DNA of 64,000 bases from Baylisascaris procyonis (taxonomy: Eukaryota; Nematoda; Chromadorea; Rhabditida; Ascarididae). Under the pieces are notes generated by a model, which made no database searches, was not told where the DNA came from, and saw only the letters and a list, made by a program, of their open reading frames with translations. Shown in pieces: positions 28,501-43,600 of the stretch; position 1 is the first letter of the stretch, and the number at the start of each line of letters is the position of its first letter. Where the stretch lies: assembly GCA_037389465.1 (NCBI GenBank), contig JAZARR010000167.1, forward strand, positions 930,001 through 994,000, written 5' to 3'. The translations under genes and the position numbers were made by a program.

Positions 28501-31500
28501 ATGAGTTGTAATAATTATTTTTATTTTTATTTTTAGCAACATCTCAACTGCGTATTTTCGAGGAGCATTGTGGAATTCCGCTCCTGTTTATTCATCTTTT
28601 TTACCTGTTTTTGATTACTTGCAGTTTTCTGGTTTCTTAGGACGCTTGGAAATGTTGCTGTATTTTCTTTAGGTTGTAAATTCGTTGGCAAGAGGTTCAA
28701 GAGTTATTCTTATCCATTTACTGACTGATGGATTGAAATGCTAGTTGGTTCATCAAGTAAGCACGTCCCGAAGATTTTAAGCCCAACTTGATCGTATTAT
28801 CATATGGTGATTTTTTGAGTAGGCGGATGGAAACGTTGTTGTATGCGGCTGGCATCACATGTGGTAATATGGAGTTTTTAAGCAACTCTTAGGTTGCATT
28901 GAGCGTAGATTTTGTTGCTATCCCACATGATGCTGTTTGCTTCTTACGCACGAACTGAGGTTTCTTGCAGGCTAGATGTGCCAATTTGCAATCGGCAGGT
29001 ATCACTTTGCGCATCTTCCGTGAAATTCGTCAACGTGTACCTGCGTGGCAGCCACTCTCCACCTGGGTGAGCCAATTTTTAATGGTGGGGAAGCTTTTTT
29101 TTTTGAAGGCAGTGAGAGTGGCCGGAGTTGATGTATTTAGGGAGAAAAATGGATTTGTGTATGGAAGTTAATAGCTAGCTTATTTGTTCATATTACTACA
29201 AAAAATGGGTTGGCAACGTTTCAGGTTGGTGGTATGGGCGATGACTGCGATCTCGTTGCCAAAGTTTAAAATATTCGCATATATTTTAAAATTAAGGGAC
29301 CTCAATTTCAGATGTTTGATATGAGGAGTACATAATCGGATTGGCTTAGTGTCAGTTTTCTGTTCTCTAGATGGTTTGTGAGTTACGGACATTTGAAGGT
29401 CGATTTTTCATCTTTCTGTTTCGGCTTTCAAGAGATGATTCCAAGGTCATAGTAAATGGTGAATGTTGTGGAAATTTGGAGCATGAAGTTTATCTGCTTT
29501 CTTAAATTGGTGAAAGGTAGTCCCTACTACTGTCTGTGATAGGTGGGTTCTGACTGATAATCGGCGTTGTTGGAAATCGGAACAAGAAATTTGCCTTCTT
29601 TCTTGATTCTGGTGAAAGGTAGTCAGCACTATTTGTTATAGGGGGCTGTGTTAAATGCGTGTATCCGATGATTGCTTTTCTTTCAGGCGACGGAATTGTT
29701 TGTTGAGAAGGTGCTTGCATCCCATGGTGCACCTCTTTCTCCGGGTGATGCGGTACGCCGTGTCTTCGAGGCTATTGCATCGGGCGTGCTCTTCTCATGT
29801 ATTGTTACTTCTTGCTCATTTTGATTTTTAAACTATAATGTAGAAAAAAATTTTACGGCAATTGGCAACTTTTTTTTAAAATAAAGAAACAACGTTCATA
29901 TCGTTGGTTCTGTAGTTGGGAAGTTGCTGGTTTGTTATTTCCTTGTTGGTTTTTTAAAAGGTTTGAGTCGATTCCGTTATTGTGCCATATGGTCGAAAAT
30001 TTTTCCTTCTTTTCTTGCAAGAGCTGCGATGAAATACTATGCATTTCCTCTGTTTTATTAAGGATTTCTTTTATATGTTCATATGGGGGCAATGACTATA
30101 AGATTGATTGTCACTGCAAGCTTTTTTAGAGGATGGTAACTAGGGATAATGTTTACGTTGTGTACGCAGCTCCTTATTTACGGTCAGAAGCTGCGCATCT
30201 ATGACTGTCATGTTATCTCGCCAATTTTTTTCCTTTTTAAGCGGTAGAAGATGAAATCCTGACGGTATTTTCAAAAATGCTGAGTTCAACGCAGCGTTAC
30301 CAAGATACTTCCAGCTGGCCCGGGCTTGAAAGATCCATGCGAAAAGGATGGGCGTGATGTATTGGCAGACCTGAGTGGGCAGCAGCGTGAGGATATCACA
30401 GCCGGCTCGCAGCACGCTCTTCGCCTGATCGCCTTCAATCAGATGTATAAGGTATTGGGCGTGGAACGACTCCCAGATGCACGTGCTCCACCTTTGTCAT
30501 CTTTGGGTGTGGCAGGAGACCGTAAACGTCCTCGCGATTCGAACGGCAGTCCCGATGACGGTGAGGTTGTCGGTTAGTTTGCTCGTCGTTCCACACACAT
30601 ATCGGTTGTTTGATTCTCCATGGCTCTAGCCCGTCCTTCCTTATGGCCTTCTGTTGGTGTTTATTGACCGTTCCAAGTTTCATCCCCTCCTTTACCCTCC
30701 TTCTCTGTCATTCTGCATCTTTCATTTGCTGAGAATTCGCCTTTGAACTTAAGAAACGAGTTGAGGTAAAACCTACTTCCTGCCACATTTGTTTTATTGT
30801 TTTAGTTTTGCAATCTTTGCATACGAGAAAGATATCATCTGAATGTATTGATTTCCTCATTGGATTCGTTGGGAAGAGTCGTTTATTAATATGTTGAAGA
30901 GTGCCGGAGAGGGCTAGCGCTAACTGCATTGAGAAGATTTATTGATAAGATCTATTGTTGTTGATTTGTTGATGATTACAGAGCGTTGCAGCCACGTTCT
31001 CTTTTTGCAGACGCTAATTTAACAGTAAGGACGGTGATATGCGACAATGAAATAGAGTTGGGGAAGGTCAAGAACATCGAGCAGGTCAGGAGCATTATAT
31101 GAGGTTATGGTATATGGGGTGGGGGAAGAGTGTAATTACGTTTTTGATTATAGTTATTGAGGGTGTTTTATGGGGTTTATTATAAGGCGAAAAGAGTGGC
31201 TAATCTGCACGCACGTCTTGCGCTGTTGTCCGCTTAGCTGCACGTTTTGTTGTGTGGCGTTCGCATAAGAATTGTTGATTGGTCGATCGACTGCGGCTGC
31301 CCTCTTGCGCGCTCATACCTATGAACAGGTGCTTAGCAATAGTCGGGTTTACGAAAAGAGGGGCAAGGTCTTAGTTGTTCAAGCATTTGTAAGAGGAATG
31401 ACTTCTATTTTACTCAACTTTGTTAGCTATAAACGATGACCGCTTTTAGAATTATTTGGTAGTAGGTTAGATTGGTGGTTAGCAAGGCTGCTAGTACATC

Positions 31501-34500
31501 GTTTCTGCGGTCGATCTAACAGGTTATTTCCTAATCGACGTATTTTTTGGGGAAGGTGGGAGGCGAGGCTGTTTTTAAACCCTTTTTAGCCTATACTGAA
31601 TTGAAACGATTTTGTGCGCGAGAGGGTGGTGTATTGATGCGGTTTTGATTAGAGCAACAACATGATCATGAAATCGGCGTTATTTTCTATTCGGATCGCG
31701 CATGGGCATAGCCTCCCTCTTTATTGTCACAGAAAAAGTGAAATCAGTTAGATATCTGCTTTTCTTCTCATCAAAAATTGCTTACATAATTACAAAATTC
31801 GCCTAAAATTATCGATCATGTCGCTGAGTTTAGTGGTTTAGTATAGAATTTAAGGAGGGGGGGGGGGGGGTGAGCTTGCGGAGAATTGCCCATGTGATGT
31901 GCTCCTCATCCTGTTTGTTGTTAAAGAGTTGGCTTTTTCTGATAGGAAAATGTTTGTTAAAACGTCATTCATAGTAAACTCCAAAAGCAGATTGCGGGCT
32001 TATATATGTGTATAGAGGCGTGTACCCAACGGAGTGCCTTATTTATGAGGGATGTGCTCGGAGATGAAGTTTACATGTTGAAGGCTGCGCCCCGTTTATT
32101 CATAGATTTGTTATTTTTGATAAGGGATATTTTAGGATGCAATTTGTGTGATATTTGAATAAATCTGATAGATATGATTGTCGTTTGGTCGAGGATTTTT
32201 GGTTCTACTCGAGGGGAAGAAATTTGCTTGCAATTAATTAGCATACAATAATGTTTTCTTCTTTTGCCTGGGTGTTTGTTGTGAGTGCAATAATTCAAGC
32301 GTACGAAACGTTTCAGTCGATAGAATACACTAATTAAATTAGTAGGAAGAGGGGTGGCAATAAGGTTGCTGCCATCGGGATGTTGCTTCATAGCCGAGCA
32401 CGAGAACGGGTACCAGCGAAACTGCTCTCATTGCATGTTGTTACCGTTGTTTTGTGCTGAATATGGTACTGCACAACGTTTTCTAAGCACAGGACAGATA
32501 TAGCGATGCATCATTAACCATTTTTACTTGTCATTATTAGATAGGAGTGGGCATCACACTGGGAGTACCTTGTGATGCCAGTGAATGCTAATGCGTTTTC
32601 ACATCTATGGATCGTGCTGCATTAGCGTTGCGGCTTAAAGCCACCCGTCTAGGAAGAATACGGCTTTTTTCGCTCTGTTATCGATATCTGCTGGCATGTG
32701 CCTCTAACCAACCTAGTTTGATGTAGTGAATGCGCAATATGCAATGCTATACTACAATAAGGAAGGGGGAATTGGACGTTGATGAAATATGCAACGTTTA
32801 TGGAAATTAAAGGTGTGACCACCGCTTTAATGTTGGAGAGGATTGGGAGAGGCAAAGTAACGCTTAAGGAAATAACGTGGGGGCTGACCTGTGCTTGTCG
32901 AATACGTTAGATGGTACTGCAAATGTAGAGCGTTTCATTTCGTTCTCTACGGGCGTCGTTCTCTACGGAAAGAGAGATACAACGTGGAGTTGAGCTATCT
33001 GCGAGCGTAATGCTCTACACCCTTCATGAGTCTTACCTTCTTTCCCTATTTCTCAACGAATGATGAGATCACCAGCTTAGGCTCTCCGTTCATTTCAGAT
33101 GTGAAGAAAGACAAGAAGGAAGAAGCAAAGGGTGAAGAAAAGAGCACCGCTTAAGGGATCTGTTGTATGTGTGGCGGCTGGCTGGCGTCTCTATGTTCTA
33201 TTGGGAGTGTTTACTGTATGGGGCTGCTTTTCCTTAGTATTTCAATCCCACTCCCGCTCCTCTATTCCCATCCAACTTACCCCCATACTCCATTCCTCAT
33301 AGAGAGTGTCGTTTAATTTCATTTCGATTATATTAAATGGATGGGCAAATCTCATCTAGTGCAATGAAGTCAAATAAACTCGTTAGGGGAATGAAAATAT
33401 GAGGGTTTTTCTTTCAAGTGGCCTATGAACATTGCTGTCCGTGGTGAGCCTTCCAACGACCGAACCGTACAACAGTTCTGAGTGCAGGCCTCTTTCCGTG
33501 TTTATTACATTTGCAGTACTGCAGAATTGTTTGCATCACACACGTCGTGTTTTGTAGTCTACTGTCTCGTTCTGGACTCCTATCAGCGCAAAACTTGATG
33601 AAAAGTTAGAGATTGTTCTTCCTAATAGGATGGGTGCTAGAGGTTGTTCTTCCTAAAAGGGTGGGTGCTATGGTATTAGTACTTGCGAGCGTTTTGCACA
33701 GATGGGCTGTCTTGCACTAAGGGATTGGTGATGAGTAGCAATGGGGACTTAGGGTTTATCGTTTGGAGTTGGGTGGTGTTTAAGAATATTGTGCAGGTGA
33801 ATGGTTGAATTTAACCTCTAAGGTGGGTGGTATGCGCTGAGAGTGTTGTCTGCACGATGGCAGCCAGTTGCTGTATGGCTCCAGCTAGATTTGTTTTTCA
33901 TGTCTCCCTACCAAACGGCTCTCTGTGTGTATCTCTCTTCCATGTTGTTTCATGGCGTATATTTTGTATTTGCATCGGAAAGGTCTGGCACTTTGCTGTT
34001 GCTACTTGTACCATGAATATGCCTGTTCAATTTTCGCGTAAATCGTGTTTTTATTGTTGCAAGATAAGGGATAGGGGTTATTTATTTACCGAAAACCATA
34101 CCGGTCAGGTTGTTGGTAGGGGCGAGGTTTGCCTCTCATCCTAGCACATTCGGAATAGGAAGCGATTGCACTGCTTCTTCGTTTCTTGCCATCTTTGATG
34201 AATAGTTTCGAGTATGTTTGGAGAGTGTTAAATGCGGGCCTTAGAGAAACCTGGAGGGGTAATTGAAGGTGAGCGATGCAACAAAGAATTTTCTCTGAAT
34301 GGGTTTTAAAGGACATTGAGCTGTTCGTTGATACCTGTTAGATACCTTCTTTCTTTAAATTGGATCCTTTGTTAGACTGGTTTGGCAAATGTGTATATTT
34401 ACATAGCGTGTGGCATAGAGCTGTCTTTTGTGAATGCGACCGTCAACCATCGTTGTTCACTGTTGTTTTTGGCGATGGTGGAAGGGGGCTTTGCATAGGC

Positions 34501-37058
34501 CTTCGTTATCCTCTTCAAAGTGACATCTACTATTAATGAGTGAATCGCTTTAACCAACTTATTTTGTTATTGACAACCGGTCTAATTACGACTTCGTTAT
34601 CTGAGAAGTAAATAACTTACAGCTATGATATACCATGAAATTTTTTTTGCCTCCGAATTTGGACGCATAGCAACAGAAAGAAATGAGTGGGCGTCAGTTG
34701 ATGATATTATCTCATTGGGCGCTGACTTTTTGCCCCCTTTTATTTCGTCGACGGTTAGCGTCTTCACAATTCGTTTGTTTTTAAGTCTTGTTTTGAATCC
34801 TGATATGAACCGCTCATGGTGATATGTTATATTCCTTGATACTCTCACGAGAGAGGAAGAGGCAGCAGTAATCAATGAATGGTGTTTGCATAGGTACGCA
34901 GTATTAGTCAAAACGTAAGGGATAAATTAGTGCTGGGTCATTTTGCGTGGAATTTTTGGCAGAAGATGAGAGCCCTGTTGTCTCTCAAGTTTCCGGTTCA
35001 ATTTATTGCAAGGTGGGTGGTCTCACGTCACATCAAAAAATTCTTTCTAGTAGGAGAGTATTAGAGAGCACTGGAAGAATAACTGGCATGTGGTGAGGTC
35101 AGTTGGCTATTTTTTGGATTTGTATGGAGTGGAGCGAGAGAAATCCATAGATGCTCCCCGATTTGTTGTTGTGTTCCTTATTTTCGAGTTATCTTCTCTC
35201 TTGTTTGGATGATCTTATTATTGAAAGCTAATGTAAACCTCCCATCTTTTGTTCTAATAAAAGGTTTCTAAAGTTTTTTATTGTTGATGTTAGGCTAAAT
35301 GAAGAATGCTTTGATGGCTAGCAGGGAGGTGATGCCTCTCGTTTCCTTCGCCTATATGTTCACTTCATTGGAGTGGAGAAAATGTATCGCAATCCCGTTA
35401 AGCTCTGAAGGAAGCACCAAGTACATAGTGGGTAACGAATGCTTAGCTTAATATACCTGGGAGATGTAGGTTGGAAGATAGCACAGAGAAGACGTCCAAC
35501 GTGCACATCGCGGTGCGGAGTAGGTGTAAATGCGTCTCGAACGATCACTGCGAAAGGGTGTTTATGTTTCTGAAGTTGTTTATGGCCACCTTAGCGTCGG
35601 AGAAAAAGCTTATAGTGTGCAGATTGCCTGACCTAATAGGAGAAGTGGCTGAAATAGGCAGTCTTCAGAGCATTGTCAGAAAACACGCATACAATCAAAA
35701 AGGTATCACGCGCATACAATCAAAAAGGCATCGAGCGTAGACGTCAGTGGATTCCGCGCTGCTTCATATTGGTGAAGTGGAACACCTCCTCTCCTAGCCT
35801 TCTACTCTCCCTCTTCCCCCATGTCTTGCCTTATATGAGATACTATATAGGCTGCTATGGATGCTAATACGGAATGGTTTATGGAACACTACTTTGAACC
35901 CTGCAAGATGAGGATACCAGCGGTTCTGCTGTGGAGGCCAGTATAAAAGTTGCTAGGAAAGCTAAGGAAGGCGTATTAAAGACTAGCGCAAGAGATATTA
36001 GCAGTCTACCTAGGAGCAAGTCTCGAGGTACCTGCAGGAGACACTGCAGAGACTAGTTTGGAAATGGTTGGATCATTTTCGATGATGGTATGGTTTCATT
36101 TTGGTGTGGGTTGGTGGCTGTGGATTCGCTAGCTTACGCAGACGTAACCCTGCGATTCCGGATTTAAAGATGTCAGAACATCCAGGCAAGAAGACATCCT
36201 CGCAGTTGTGCACAAGCATGGTGTTACCTTCAATAGGTAATGTAAGTGCAAATTTGCAAAGACACTTAAAAAAGGCTAGCGAGCAATAAGATTAAAAATA
36301 TCTATTCATCACTAAAGAGAATAAAAGATGAATGAAAACTAAAAATTTTAAGATTACAAGCATCAAGGTGATATTCGCTAATTTCCATAGAATCTGCGCT
36401 GAAATATTGGGAAAGGTTTTTAATGTCGGTTCCTAATAGTGCTCAACATTTACTGCTGGAATGAATGCCTAATGCATGTTGGATAGTTGAAATAAATCAT
36501 AAAAACAAATCAAAAATAATCGTGGACGTGAGAATTCGGCTATCAATAAATCTGGGATGTGATGCTTCATCTTCCTGCAAGTGAGGAAGCATACCGCTGA
36601 TCATATGGAGGTCAGATATGAACACAGTTAGGTGGAAAGGCAAAGAAAGTAGTGTTTGTTAGTGACGTTTTTCTTCAATTCATTCAATTAACGCACTATG
36701 GAATGAATTTTCAAAGAAAGATTGATAATTTTATTGATGAGATTAGAGGTGATTCTATTTTTTTAATCGTATAGACAGTAATGAAATATATTTTTCTATG
36801 AGAGTAGAAATAGATGCACCCACTCTTCCTTTTTTTCATCTGAAAAACACAAATTGATTTACTGAGGTTATTTTTCGAAAAAAGCTTAGGCTCGCTGATG
36901 TGATAAATAGGAGTGCAGCATTTTTCATTGTTTTTCCTGGCAAGAGACATCGTCGATGGTTTGCGTGGCATCTTCAGGGAAACGTTGTGCCGAAATAAAG
37001 AATACCTGATTCGTACTTCTCGTTTCACGTCATATAAACAACATCTTTAAGTGAGAGC

Positions 37059-37092
<34 letters not shown>

Positions 37093-37556
37093 GCTGCAGT
37101 TACTAATCTATACTTAACAAGTATAGATTAGTAACTGCCGTTAACATATAGTTAACAAGTATATAATCTATATACTTGTTCGTCTGCAGTTTCTTGCTTG
37201 ATATGAGCAAAGCATGAGGAAATAAGATGCATTTATTGTTGCATTCCAGGTGTATATCGTTGTTGAGGAACGAAACAAAACTTCTTAATGAGAAAAGCAA
37301 TAACAACAGCCAGAACGAGTAGTGGTATAGTAATACCGATGATGAACACCCATATTCGAGTATGATAACAGCATTGGTTGTTCAAGTCACCACAGCACTT
37401 GTAGTAATAGGTCAACGAGTTCTCTGAAATTCCGCTTTTTTTTTCATTTAAGGTCATTCAATTTCTTGTAGGAGCCAGCTAAATAACGTTTGCTCTTCAG
37501 CAGTCATCGCAGAAGAAGCTTCATGGTCTAATCATTCCAGTTTCCTTTTTCAGCTT

Positions 37557-37613
<57 letters not shown>

Positions 37614-40600
37614 ATTTATAGAGGATATGAAGCGCAATTAAAAACGTATGGGTGTAACGAAACCTGGGCACATCGTTCCAAGCAGTTTCGATGGACACCA
37701 TAAATATTCCATGTATTTGTTCAGCTGGTCATCCTGAAAAAAATGGCCTGATGCAAGAAAATGTAATAGTAGTTCATACATAAGATCCGCAAAACAAGTT
37801 ACAATAGGGTTGATCTTGTAGAGTAACAGAATGAGAGTATTGCCCTCCAAGTCTCTTTATACTGAAAAAGGAGCGATAAGAAAAGTGCTATTCGAATTAT
37901 TTCCCTTCCGTTTCTTTTCTGATCATCCACAACATGCTGCAGTTCAATCAATTTATCTGAGATAATGATCTGAATTGCGCAAATTTGCGTTCATTGACGT
38001 ATATTTTTCCTCATTCATAAGGTTTTAGTAATCCCTACAGCTAAGCCGTCATTGCGGCTTCCTTCATTGCTTCACCAGTTATAAAACTTTCATGTAAAAA
38101 AAAGAATCTATATGTTATTACTTTGGTAACTGATGGCATTGTCGATTATATATATATTTTTTTTCGGGACTGGTATGGCGTACCCGGAGGCACAGTTATA
38201 ATATATATTCAGCGGAAATTTTTGGTTGCTTACGGATGCATTCAAAGGTTCAATGACAAGGAGGATGACTAATCACTGATGGGTATAAATAACCAATCTC
38301 TTTTGATCTATAGGAAGTGAACTTAGACGGTGAATTTTATTAAACGATTTCATTATAAAAGTGGTTGTTTCGTCAAATGTATAGAGCAAAAAAAAAAAAT
38401 CTATAAAATCACTGAAAAAAATCCTCGAAAAGTATATCAGTCAACCCAGTTTCTACACATCGATTAAGGGTTGTCATTTGAAATGATCTGAATCGGTGGG
38501 TTTCAAAGGGAATTGATTTTAATAATAGCCTGGGTTCTGCAAATCATTTGCTCAACTTTTCGTTTGTGTAACATTACATTGTAATATGAAGAATTCTGAT
38601 TGTAATATTACAAAATAAACGATTATTGAAGGTTTTTTTTTCAGATACATATAACCTGCGTTAAAATTTCGCGATCTCCACTCGAATAAGCTGAAGAGCA
38701 GCTTAGAATCGCCATAAATAATAGCGCCATAGGTAATCCCATTATTTCCATCGTTTTGAATCTCTTCCTCTGAATTGCTTCACTTACGTGGTTTTCAGGT
38801 GCCGTCCAGAAGCTTGCTGGATATACTGAAAATGCGCACAAAATTCTGGATGTTTAGGTAAATTAGTTCAACGGGAATAGAAAATTTTGACAAAGTGAAC
38901 AAAGAAATTTTTTGAAGAAATTCCATATTGTTGCGGGAAAAAGAATGTTATTCCAATAGGATTTGTTAAGGAAGCCATTATGGATAAAACAATAAAACAG
39001 TTAGGTATGTAAATATTATCTTACAAAATTATAACTTCAATCCTATAAACCTAGCTAGATGAGGCCACACTAGCTCAGCGAAGTTTATTGGAGAATCTAT
39101 CTCACGAAAACGACCTCGAAATACTGAAGTTGGAAATCAAGTCATGAAATATCGATTGAGAACTGAATTGATACGGCGTTGCGTTTCTTGAAGACGAAGA
39201 TTGCCGAGGGAGAGAGAGAGAGAGGAAGAAGAGGACACACAAGAATTGGCTTCTGCATAGGAGCGCACGCATTGTGTAACGCGTACAACATACACATAAC
39301 GTTTTGCACAAATAATGCGCATGTTGGATAGGTACCGGTTTATTGAATTGGGGAATCCCCGCATGCTCTATGCATTTTTAACTCACCTATGCCGAATTTC
39401 ATGACAAAAGCGCCGAAAAATATATTCGTAGCGGTTGGGCAATTTTTTCAGCATGGACGAGAATATACTCACTTGTTTTGTCTAATACGGGGAGACTAAT
39501 GGCGTCTTAAGCCGTGCAGGCTTAACTGGTAGAAGGGAATCGGCGCTTTTGGCTTTTGGTGTTTCTGCTGAATTTTTCACTTACCTTTTAGCAGTATCTA
39601 TCTGGTAATATCATTTTCGGTGCGTTTCTTTGTATATTTATGCAATATGCAAATCTGTACAAGAGGGCAGTACGATTTTTTCATACAATAAAATTATAAC
39701 TTCAATCCTATAAACCTGTCTAGATGAAGGCGCATTAGCCCAGCGAATTTTAATGGAGGATCTACCTCACGAGAGCGACCTCGAAATACCGGTCCCATAA
39801 ATGTCTAATAATAAAGTAAAAGGAAATTCCGGATTTATAAACAGGTGATCGTACGCAAACACAAAACAAGGGTTCCACTCGGAGTTGCAACAAAGTGACG
39901 GTGATCTAAGTGTGCATTTGGCGGGAAGGGAGATTGATGATATTTATTGGCGGTTGAGTGTCAGCGTTTGTGCCAGTCGTTTGTCCGTTAATCGATGTGC
40001 GAAAACCAACGCCTCACTTTTCGATGAGGCCAGCTGTCTGTCATGAAGGTCACTGCGTCATCGTCACAACGAAATCTGCTTTGGATAAAATGGATTCGAC
40101 GAGTATCTAAGATCCAGGTGGTAAAGGAAGTGCACCTGTGCATACACACACCTTGTGATATGTCCTATCAGATACATTCGTACAAGTATGTGTGTTGGCG
40201 CTAGTATTTTATTAATAAAATGTGATTATATTTATGCGTTTATTTCAAAACGAGACTACATATGAAGGTATAAAAAATATGACAACAGAGATTTCGTGTT
40301 CTTATTATCTTTGAGCAGTTGTTTTCACTTTAAAGTCGACGTAGCATTTTTCATGATCGCCGGTCGGTTTGTGTTTGAATGTTGGAGAGGTCGATATTCC
40401 GGTTTTGCCATTATTATGTTAGAATCCGCGAATTTTCTTTCTTTTTTTTTGCTAATTTAGGTCTGAGCAAGAATTCAATAACAAAATTTTTGTAATTTGT
40501 CATGCTTTAAGAAACGTTTGGAGCCGTGTGATCTGTCTGTGATATGCGCTCATATCAGTTATGATTAAGGATCACATATATTTCCTCTTTCAACTGATCT

Positions 40601-43600
40601 CCAATATTTGTTTTCATTAACCATCTTTTGGGTTTTTAAACGCATAGTTATGTGCAGTGTTGATATTATTGATGTTACATATGCTTTATTTCCCTGTATA
40701 TATGTTGTACACGTAATTCCGTGCTTTCTTTATTATACGAATAAAGATTATTATTATTTAAAAAAAAAAAAATTATTAAAGGGGCGATAACTTGTAACAT
40801 TATTTGCGCATAGCATATAACAAATACAATCGGCGAGAGGTGTTACATAAAATGCAATTCATATCGCACGAATTCGCTACAAACAAGCAAATAAACTGCA
40901 AAATTGCAAAGAAAAACTGCAGGATTGAAATTGCAAGCTGGGATCGTATAACAAAACCATCACATGAATTTGTATCGCTGCTATAAAAACGCTACAAGGA
41001 AGAGTCACATTTCATTGACAAGGATGCATTGTTCAGCTCTGAAATTACTTTGAGAACATTATTTGTTAGCATTGAAATGTTGAAATTATACCTAAAAAAT
41101 GCAAAGGAGACATATACCTAATATGCCTATAATGTCATTTAATAAATTATACCCAATATCACTGCGTTCAATCGTTTAGAATATCTTTTGATGCCCCAAC
41201 AATATGAAATGAATCTAAGAGATACAAATGAAATAAGAGAACAATGAGATGACGATTACAATTGTGTCAGTTGAGTGCAATTGAGAGCATTGTGCAGAAT
41301 ATATCCATCTGGATGTGGAGTATAGTTGCTCAACTATTCGCAACATTTAGTCGGTTTTTTCATACCTCTAATTTGCAATTTTTCTTATAACTTTTAGATG
41401 GATTGAATTATTAGGGAATTACAGTAATTAGGGAGGGGAGTTGGTGATGATTATATTTACACTTACACATTTACATGTTGCATTATAATGATTATATTTA
41501 CATTTCTATATTTACATATTTACATTCATTTATACAATTTGATAGTAATAATTCTTAGAAAATGAAAATTTTATTGCTATTTCCCCGTTTTTCGTGAATT
41601 CTTTTTGATATTTCGCATTCGATCCGTTGCGTTATTCATCTCAGCCATTGTTAGTATCGTCATCACCGTATCGCGATTATTCCTTACACGTTGGCCTGAA
41701 ATGTTCATACTTTTACTCTAATACTCTACGTTCTGATTTACAAAATGTTGGCTTCGCTGTGATTTTATAATTTACTCGATTAGGTAGGTGGTACCTTACA
41801 AGTGTTTTAATCACTCATATTTCTTATATATTCATTATTGACCATAAGCGCTTAAAAGAAGTTTCAATCTGGAATAAGCATGAAAAACAACGGAAATATA
41901 TTGAATAAAATATTTTAATATGCGTAGGTCCCAATTTGGTGGCTAGATATCTGTCCCGGCTCTATGTTATACTAATGTCTAAGATGGATGATAATATGAA
42001 AACCAACCATCTGGTCCAACATTGTATTTCGATGCATATGTCATCATAGTAGTTATCTCAGCACGTTTTTCCTCCAATTTCTCCTTATAGACAGATTTTG
42101 CTATACGACCCTGAAAATATTTTTAAGAGTGACGTCACCTACACTGATGGGTAGTCCTCTACCCATTCACATAAATTAAAATAACAATAAATGCTCATTC
42201 CATTTGGTAAAATGGATGGGAAGGTAATGACGAAAAGACAGCAGTAAAGTTTAGTAATAATAAATTTTTCAATAAATCAGATATAAAAAAGATATGCAGC
42301 ATCGAAAGGGCCTCTCCATTTCTTCCCTAATAACCTCCAAAATTTGGCAATTATATAAGAGGGAGGAAAAAAAACGAAAGCGCCCATCTATAGCATACCT
42401 GCTTAATGAAATGAACTCAATGAATTATGAAAAAACCAACTTTTATTTCGTCGGATTTTAGATCTAAAATACGCTCATAGAATGCAACGATCGGGTCTTC
42501 AGACGTAATCGCCTCTCGCGCTGGATGCATCAATCTGTAATCGACCAATTCATTTAATCCTTCATATTATTGTCCAGGATTTCATATATCAACCTCAATG
42601 AATTCATATATTGATCATCTATCAAACTTTCATAAAATACATTAGCGCTAAAGATTTTCATCAATTTGTTTTGAAAACTACAAAAATTGCAATAAATAGG
42701 CATTCCATCTTAGGTTTAATTTTGAATTGCCTTCCTAAAATTATTGAAAAATGTAAAGTTATTGGAGCATTTTAGTATACTTGATCATAGTTGTGCTTTT
42801 ATTAATCTTTTGAGGCATTTTATATTTTAGAGAAAAATTTATCTCGACAGGAATGAATTTTCTTAGAGATTATATCAGTGCAAAAAATATGATTGCCTCC
42901 ATCAAATGATATTCACTTTCCATTTCTTACTTCACTACTGGTGTGTGCTTAGTAAAGTTGAAATGACTGACGGTATGTTGACTACAACTATTTCCTACTT
43001 CAAGCTGAATCTTAGAAACCTCAACCATCACCCATATGCTTCTTAGCCTAAGGCATGTGGAAAGTGATATTGACGTGGTTTACCTTTCAATTTAAGAAGC
43101 TATGAGGACTATTTCACGATATAATATTGATAAAGAAATCCATATCGAGTTCCCTTGTCGATTTTATCAGCAAATTTATTAGCCATGGTCCTAGTAAACG
43201 AATCGAGCTTAATGCCGACCATTGAACTTCTGATCGATGGGTCAGGTGTTCGTTTAAAAGATGATTTTAATCATGCCTAATTAATTCAAAAAGATTTCAT
43301 TGATAACATTACTTCTGAAGTCTATGGATTCCTCAGAAGTCGTCCAAATCGAGAAAATGTTCCTCAATAGTACCCTATGTATCTTTATTAAAGCACATGT
43401 GCTATTTTTACTCCACTGTGTCGCATTTCCTGTCGTTCCCTTGCTGCCTTTACGGTTTCATTGTTATAAAAATTGGTTCCGAAAATAAAGCCCATTTTCA
43501 AAAAGGGTTTTAAGTTAGCCTATGAAATTATCATTCTATAAGTTGCGCTCTTTCTAAGCTATTTAAAAGAATGAATGCCCATAACATTTTATTAGAAACC